From Pavlovales sp. CCMP2436 (taxonomy: Eukaryota; Haptophyta; Pavlovophyceae; Pavlovales): DNA of 19,333 nucleotides. Shown piece after piece: positions 15,080 through 19,333 of this stretch (positions are counted from its first letter, which is position 1; each line of letters opens with the position of its first letter). Below the pieces are notes generated by a model. The model did not search any database. It was given only the letters and a program-made list of their open reading frames with translations, and was not told the origin of the DNA. Both the position numbers and the translations under genes were made by a program. The stretch covers positions 181,039 through 200,371 of the forward strand of contig MU631442.1 of the NCBI GenBank assembly GCA_026770615.1, in the 5' to 3' direction.

Positions 15080-15480
15080 ATGTCATGCCCGTACGCCTTC
15101 AGGCTGCACGTCGGGGGGCGTTCAAAGAACTATTATCCTGGTGAACCTATAAAAACGAAAAAAATCTCTGGTACCCAGCTCGCACCCCCAACAGAAGACA
15201 CAGCCAACCAAATCTATATTATCAACTCGGAAACGACCAAGGCCCTCATCGCCAAGGCCATCGAGGCACAGCCAGCGCCCACGACAGGGGCAGCACCCAC
15301 ACCAGCCTACGACCCAATCCATGTGACACTGAACGTATGCGCAGACTGGGCTGCCCGACAAGTAGCAGTCGAGGGTAAAACCCCCTTACATGACCTAGGC
15401 CCATGCGCCTGGCCACCCGCACCATACAGCGCCACAGACCAAGACGGGAATTTCATCGACCACACACCATGCGCAAAGCG
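15080..15480 (+). pseudogene. Possible RNase H end of the retroelement
   Basis: The second plus frame reads N-Y-Y-P-G-E, then I-Y-I-I-N-S-E-T-T-K-A-L-I-A-K-A-I, a proline/alanine linker and H-V-T-L-N-V-C-A-D-W-A-A-R-Q-V-A. The last part resembles the final N-x-x-A-D-x-L-A motif of retroelement RNase H, and I-N-S-E could be a decayed T-D-S box. The frame is open to 15622, but the main downstream frame takes over near 15470, so a frameshift separates them. Moderate to weak evidence; it could also be a linker of unknown role. Confidence 0.35.
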
Positions 15481-16581
15481 GTCATGGAGGAATCAGGCGC
15501 CCACGCACTCTCTGCCCACATCCATAAAAATCCCAAAGACCGCGATAGACGCGCACAAAAACATGCCAGCTGCGTCAAAGACTGGACAGACCTCTGGGCC
15601 GAAGAGTCAATGGCCTCCCTAAGACCACCCTGCGGTGCAAGCTCAGAGGCCACACGACGCACATACATCCGATGCATGACAGGCAACCTAAACTTCAACA
15701 CTGAACGGACAAGAGACGAGCCCCAACTCCTAGACGTGACCCTCTTCGAAGGAGGACCCAAACTCAGCACCAAGTGCCCCTTCTGCCTCTAGAAAGGCCT
15801 GCATCCAGAAGACGGAACAGACTCAGTAGAACACATCATGATCACCTGCCCGTCAACCGCTGAACAACGAAACCAACGCCGAGACGCCATCGCACATAAA
15901 CTCCGTGGCCTCGCATCCACTCCGGAACTAGACGACATCGCAGACTCGGCGCTCAGCCACCCCGATGCCCACGCCGGAAGCGTCTCGCTACAGACACGTG
16001 ACCTAGTCCGGGAATGCCAACAACGGAACAAGGACTTCGACTACAAGACAGGCTCCATCCAAGGGATACTCCTAGCAGCCACCTCCACCCTAGTCGACGA
16101 ACGCACCAAGCTCATCACAGGGGTCGCGCCCATCACCAACCAGGAAGACACAGGAAGAACAGAGAGCGATAGCGAAGGAGAAGAACACCCGCCGACACCA
16201 CCAGGCCATCTTCGACAGGACAACACGAGGAACCTAGCAGACACACACGATGTCAAAGCCTTCTATGCCAAGCTACACAAACTCCAACTGAAGACACGCA
16301 CAGCTGCAAAAAATACACACAAGAGAACGACTAAACGAGCAGCCCAGAGGAACCCCACCACAGAAGAAAACCCTCCAAGAGGCAGTCCGCAACCGGTGCC
16401 AAACGAGCAGCCCAGGAAAACCCCACCCCGGAAAATAACCCCCCAAGAGGCCTGCACTCAACAAACCAACGGAAGGCAGCCCCGCACCAACCAACAACAA
16501 CCCCCCCAACGCAAACGCACCCGAGAGGAACCGACAGCCAAGGCGATCAAGAAAAGCAGGAGCTTCATAACAATTCTGTGA
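15403..16581 (+). pseudogene. Retroelement ORF with CCHC zinc finger
   Basis: One plus frame runs from about 15403 to 16581 with a TAG at 15790-15792. It contains R-R-T-Y-I-R-C-M-T-G-N-L-N, then C-P-F-C (15775-15786), then V-E-H-I-M-I-T-C-P near 15826. Together these form a C-x2-C...H-x4-C finger typical of the region after the RNase H or reverse transcriptase of non-LTR elements. The stop lies just after the second Cys. Downstream is a charged linker rich in Lys, Arg, Pro, Gln and Thr (16300-16570), with a repeated K-R-A-A-Q-R-N-P/N-E-Q-P-R-K-T-P pattern, probably disordered and basic. A TGA at 16579-16581 separates it from the OTU domain in the same frame. Confidence 0.6.
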
Positions 16582-16638
16582 ACACCAGCGAGGGCACAAG
16601 CGCTCCAACAACTCTACAAGACTGTAAACCTTGAGGAC

Positions 16639-17280
16639 ATGGACGTCTGCCGCGACGGGAATTGCTTTCTGTACGCCGCCCTAGGAATAAACGGCCACGG
16701 CGCGGGCCACCCACAAGCGGCAGCGACCCTTCACAGCCAAGCCATAGCCCACGCCCGCTCGCTACCGGTGACCGTCCAAAACTACCTGGAACTCAGACGG
16801 CCGGCTGAACACCCAACAGACCCCTACAGAGATATCGACACCACGTGCACGTGGTCGATGGACCACTAAAAAAAGGAAAAAGCCTGGATAAACAGCAACA
16901 TGTTCTACAGCATAGCCACCGTCCTACGCATCGACATAGCAATAACGCATCACTTGACAACAGGATACAAAGTCTGCCAAACACTGCTAGTACACCGCGC
17001 GGGCCCACACCCTGCCATATCACACCCAGCCAACCTTCTGCCACCAATCGGAAGCTGCCAATGGGCGCCACCACCACCACCGGGCATAAAGAGACTACAC
17101 CTATACTCTCTAATTACACTGCGAAACATATCCAGACCAATAGGCACGGAACAAATCCCCACACACGTTATATACACCGACATCGGATCACACTTCCGAG
17201 CAACCAAACCACTCACCCTCGACAGACAACCACCAACAACCACATTCACCTTAGGTGAGGCGAGAGTTTTTTTAAGATAA
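16639..17280 (+). pseudogene. OTU-like cysteine protease domain of the retroelement
   Basis: In the same frame as the finger protein, M-D-V-C-R-D-G-N-C-F-L-Y-A-A-L (Asp at 16654, Cys at 16663) matches the catalytic D-G-N-C box of OTU deubiquitinases. The C-terminal V-I-Y-T-D-I-G-S-H-F-R-A (His at 17191) matches the catalytic His region, about 180 codons away. A central W-I-N-S-N-M-F-Y-S-I-A-T-V-L-R-I-D-I-A segment recurs in the second element. An in-frame TAA at 16867-16869, just before a run of seven A, breaks this copy; the coding frame ends at TAA 17278-17280. OTU enzymes cleave ubiquitin linkages. In retroelements the role could be polyprotein processing or host-defence evasion, which is unproven. 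Confidence 0.72.
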
Positions 17281-17398
17281 ATGAAGGATTATTGAGTCAC
17301 CCTGCCGCCTGGGACTAAACCAGAGGTTTGGAGATTACTGCCCTGACGGTTAGGCGAGCTGCACATTAGCGCACGTCATTATAAATATTATACCTTAA
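17281..17398 (+). other. 3' UTR of the first non-LTR-like element
   Basis: After the stop codon come TTATTGAGTCACCCTG (about 17288-17303), ggcgagctgc and gcacgtcattataaatatta. The same landmarks in the same order occur at 18250-18380 after the second OTU fragment. The middle parts differ. Conserved 3' ends are expected where an element's reverse transcriptase recognises its own RNA. Confidence 0.65.
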
Positions 17399-17465
17399 TT
17401 CGCGACGGCGGCGGCCGCGGTACAATTTTTTTTTAACTTTCTTACTGACTCCCAAACTGAAATCA

Positions 17466-17623
17466 ATAGGTAAAAACCAACCCAGTTTGGGAACACTCAG
17501 TTCAAAAATAACAAAAAGCTATAGGTAAACACCCAAACCAGTTTGGAAACACTCAGTTCATAAATAACCATGTGCAAAAACCAACCCAGTTTGGAAAGAC
17601 TCAGTTCAAAAACAACCAAAAGC
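17466..17623. repeat. 55-bp minisatellite, about 2.9 units
   Basis: Units 17466-17520, 17521-17575 and 17576-17623 share 'aaccaacccagtttgg' and 'actcagttca'. A reverse-complement copy of the core (tcccaaactg near 17450) precedes the array, so a hairpin can form with the first unit. Confidence 0.88.
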
Positions 17624-17717
17624 GAAAATCTGCAAATTTAACGAAACCCCCATCCCCCCCGTCCATATTTCAGCTTTTCTTCTTTGTACCCCGATTTGGC
17701 TTACAAACTGAATCCTT

Positions 17718-17770
17718 AAAAATAGCACAAACAGTTCAAAAATAGCACAATCAGTTCAAAAATAGTAAAA
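17718..17770. repeat. 20-bp minisatellite, 2.6 units
   Basis: aaaaatagcacaaacagttc at 17718-17737 recurs with one change at 17738-17757, followed by a partial unit. It shares 'cagttcaaaaat' with the preceding 55-bp repeat, suggesting common origin. Confidence 0.88.
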
Positions 17771-17807
17771 ACCTTGTTCACCAGCCCCAGGTCCGTAGGA
17801 TCCACGT

Positions 17808-18191
17808 ATGAGCAACAACATGATTCATAGCATAGCCACCATCCTCCGCGTCGACATAGCAGTAGCCACGCACTACGCCGACGGAAAGAAAATCCACCGA
17901 ATCCTGGAACTTTACCGCGCAGGTCCACCCTGGACACCCACCAACGGCACACCAACGATCACAGAAGCCCCAGTACCACTCACAGGAGGCTGCCCATGGG
18001 CACAAGAAGCACCAAGAACCGGGAACACAAAAGGAGGGAAACCACACAAACAGCCAGCACACGCCATAACCAAACTCATGCGCTCACTCAGAATGGCAGG
18101 CACAGAACAAATACCGATTCAAGTCATTTACAGCGACGTCGACATCACTACTCACTTTCGAGGAACCCAAGCTCGCACACATGACCAATAG
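17808..18191 (+). pseudogene. OTU protease C-terminal fragment
   Basis: The plus frame reads M-S-N-N-M-I-H-S-I-A-T-I-L-R-V-D-I-A-V, then E-Q-I-P-I-Q-V-I-Y-S-D-V-D-I-T-T-H-F-R-G (His at 18153-18155), and ends at TAG 18189-18191. It parallels the end of the domain at 16900-17280 but holds an extra segment with Lys/Gln/Arg around 18020-18090. It lacks the catalytic Asp and Cys, so the fragment alone would be inactive. The ATG at 17808 is probably internal, not a genuine start. Confidence 0.6.
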
Positions 18192-18395
18192 ACCTAATGA
18201 TGTATAGTTTGTTGTTGAGGAAAGAAAGTTTATTCACTTAAGAGGAGAATTATTGAGTCACCCTGTCCGGCCGGCTAGAGTCCCCTCGTTGGGAATCGTG
18301 GCCGGGGAAGGAGATAGCAGCCGCCCCCGTGAAGAGGGGCTGGCTCGGCGAGCTGCGCACGTCATTCTAATTTATACGTTATTAAAAAACTGTAC
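18192..18395 (+). other. 3' UTR of the second non-LTR-like element
   Basis: Contains TTATTGAGTCACCCTG at about 18250-18265, a GC-rich middle with several short self-complementary words, then ggcgagctgc and gcacgtcattctaatttat. See 17281-17398 for the parallel copy. Confidence 0.6.
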
Positions 18396-18680
18396 ACTGA
18401 CAAATCTAATAAAAAGTAATAAATATCTAATAAATCTAATAAAAACTAATAAATACTGATAAATGATCATATATACTTATATTTTACGGTACTATGGTAT
18501 CGTGCCCGTACATTATCGTATATTTATATTAATGTAGGGGGGTTCGGGCTGGCGGTACGTTTCAAGTTCAAGTCAGGCTGATCTTAGCGCTTCGACATAT
18601 TTATATAATCTCTTACCATTATGGTATGAATAATTTGTGGTTTATTGATATTTTGCGTACTTTTTATTAGATTTGTCAGT
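18396..18680. repeat. Perfect 23-bp inverted repeat, 285-bp span
   Basis: Arms 18396-18418 and 18658-18680 are exactly complementary (core ctgacaaatctaataaaaag). Weaker similarity continues inward (aaatatcaataaa-like words). The interior is AT-rich and non-coding, with 'aatctaataaaaactaataaa' echoes. It may be a small inverted-repeat transposable element or a foldback. Confidence 0.8.
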
Positions 18681-18700
18681 ACTCTGATAAACGCTAATAA

Positions 18701-18880
18701 ACATTGGTAAATTGTTATTATACACGGCACTATGTCGTTAGAACCTATACAATCGCGCCCGTGACGTAGTCACTACTGCATACAACATTGGTAAAATTTA
18801 TTAAAACCTTATTATATACCGCATAATGTCGTTAGAGTCTATACGACCGGCCGCCCGTGTCGCAGACACTACTGAATACT
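18701..18880. repeat. Imperfect tandem duplication, about 84-96 bp per unit
   Basis: Two units start acattggtaaa (18701 and 18785). They share 'atgtcgttaga', 'ctatac', 'cgcccgtg' and 'cactactg'. A fainter relative, tacggtactatggtatcgtgcccgta, lies near 18485-18512. The whole 18396-19060 stretch is AT-rich and shows no gene. Confidence 0.7.
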
Positions 18881-19198
18881 GTTAAACTTTTATAGATACC
18901 GTAAAACACTGTTAAACATGGATAAAACGCATGTAAAGCTTTTGATGTACAACAGAGTGACCTATGAATCTATATATAGGCCGTATATTTTATAAGTATT
19001 GATAAACTCTTATATACTCTGATAGATACTTATATTCCGCCCACGTCTCTCAACGCCGTCGGTTCATAACGACGTCACTCTCGCGAGTGAATCCGCCGTG
19101 CCATCAGGTACCTTCAGCACAAGCTGGAGGCCCACTACTGACAAAAAAATCCTTTGAGTTGTCGAACGAGCCCACGTTCTCGTCCAGAGCCACACTCC

Positions 19199-19333
19199 GT
19201 CTCCGTCGCCGTCGCCTCCGCAGCCTCCATTGCCGCCACGCGCCGTCGCCGCCGCCGCCGTCGCCGCCGCCGCCGCCGTCGCCGCCGCCTCGGCCTCCTT
19301 ACCTGCCGAGACTGCCACGTCGCCGCCGCCGCC
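19199..19333. repeat. GCC/GTC trinucleotide-rich tract with a possible minus-strand donor
   Basis: GCCGCC and GTCGCC triplets dominate to the window end and would encode Ala/Gly runs in several frames. On the minus strand CAG then GTAAGG (donor at 19302-19297) is a consensus 5' splice site. An exon may therefore enter from beyond 19333, but that rests on one motif. Confidence 0.5.

Larger units (their letters stand above)
15040..17398 (+). mobile_element. 3' part of a non-LTR-like retroelement with OTU protease
   Basis: From about 15040 the sequence carries retroelement coding remnants on the plus strand: a tentative RNase H end, a CCHC finger and an OTU-type protease, followed by a 3' UTR whose landmarks recur at 18241-18390. 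No reverse transcriptase lies upstream. The DNA left of the copia insertion is unrelated GC-rich repeat, so the copy was 5'-truncated before copia arrived; the exact 5' edge is uncertain. Assignment to non-LTR elements follows from the finger type and shared 3' ends. I recall OTU-like proteases in the algal Dualen/RandI lineage, but clade membership is a guess. Confidence 0.6.
17795..18395 (+). mobile_element. Second, 5'-truncated non-LTR-like element 3' end
   Basis: Homology to the first element begins near 17809 (aacaacatgattcatagcatagcc versus aacagcaacatgttctacagcatagcc). It continues through the OTU end and the 3' UTR landmarks to about 18390. The Asp/Cys box is missing, so the copy starts inside the OTU domain, a usual outcome of incomplete reverse transcription. 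Divergence from the first element is considerable, so these are separate insertions or an old tandem pair. Confidence 0.65.

Noticed and set aside
15403..17280. Reassigned stop codon in the host
   Set aside because: All three stop codons occur inside retroelement frames, and the TAG in the copia linker has a CAG sister codon, so mutation explains them better than a changed code.
19064..19318. Minus-strand Ala/Gly-rich open frame
   Set aside because: It is a product of the GCC/GTC triplet tract; only the splice-donor-like motif at 19302-19297 was kept as a weak note.

Overview
The window looks like nuclear DNA of a unicellular eukaryote, most likely an alga of the haptophyte or pelagophyte type. 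The reasons are GC-rich coding-like stretches beside AT-rich spacers, GT-AG splice signals, abundant microsatellites, a Ty1/copia LTR retrotransposon, non-LTR retrotransposon remnants, and an ankyrin-repeat protein of a style I remember from such algae. The assignment is an inference. No bacterial operon, rRNA, tRNA or CRISPR array was seen.

Layout. (1) Positions 1-3852 hold simple repeats and palindromes around what reads as a spliced minus-strand gene: exon 1 at 3852-3478 with a signal-peptide-like start, exon 2 at 1926-1732, exon 3 at 922-830. All three are multiples of three and joined in phase 0. The introns contain repeated fragments of the exon edges: three copies of the exon 2 start, five of the exon 2 end, three of the exon 3 start, and further copies of the exon 3 end. 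A 380-bp element with 11-bp inverted ends sits beside one of these fragments. (2) Positions 4024-7861 hold two diverged copies of a roughly 0.65-kb GC-rich repeat flanking a frameshifted ankyrin-repeat gene and weak open frames. (3) Positions 7867-15019 are a complete but dead copia element on the minus strand, with TG...CA LTRs and a CTGGA target duplication. Reading 5' to 3' it carries gag with a zinc knuckle, an octapeptide-repeat tract, a cysteine-rich region, protease, integrase, reverse transcriptase and RNase H. (4) Positions about 15040-17398 are the 3' part of a non-LTR-like retroelement encoding a CCHC finger and an OTU-type cysteine protease. A second, shorter 3' end of the same family lies at about 17800-18395, with minisatellites between them. 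(5) Positions 18396-19333 are AT-rich inverted and tandem repeats running into a GCC-rich tract.

No gene here is clearly intact. The retroelements carry in-frame stops and frameshifts and are best read as fossils. The most unusual feature is the repeated duplication of exon-edge fragments in the first 3.8 kb. Next come the octapeptide and cysteine-rich modules in the copia element and the OTU protease in the non-LTR-like element. Functional statements rest on motif reading alone, without database searches or transcripts.
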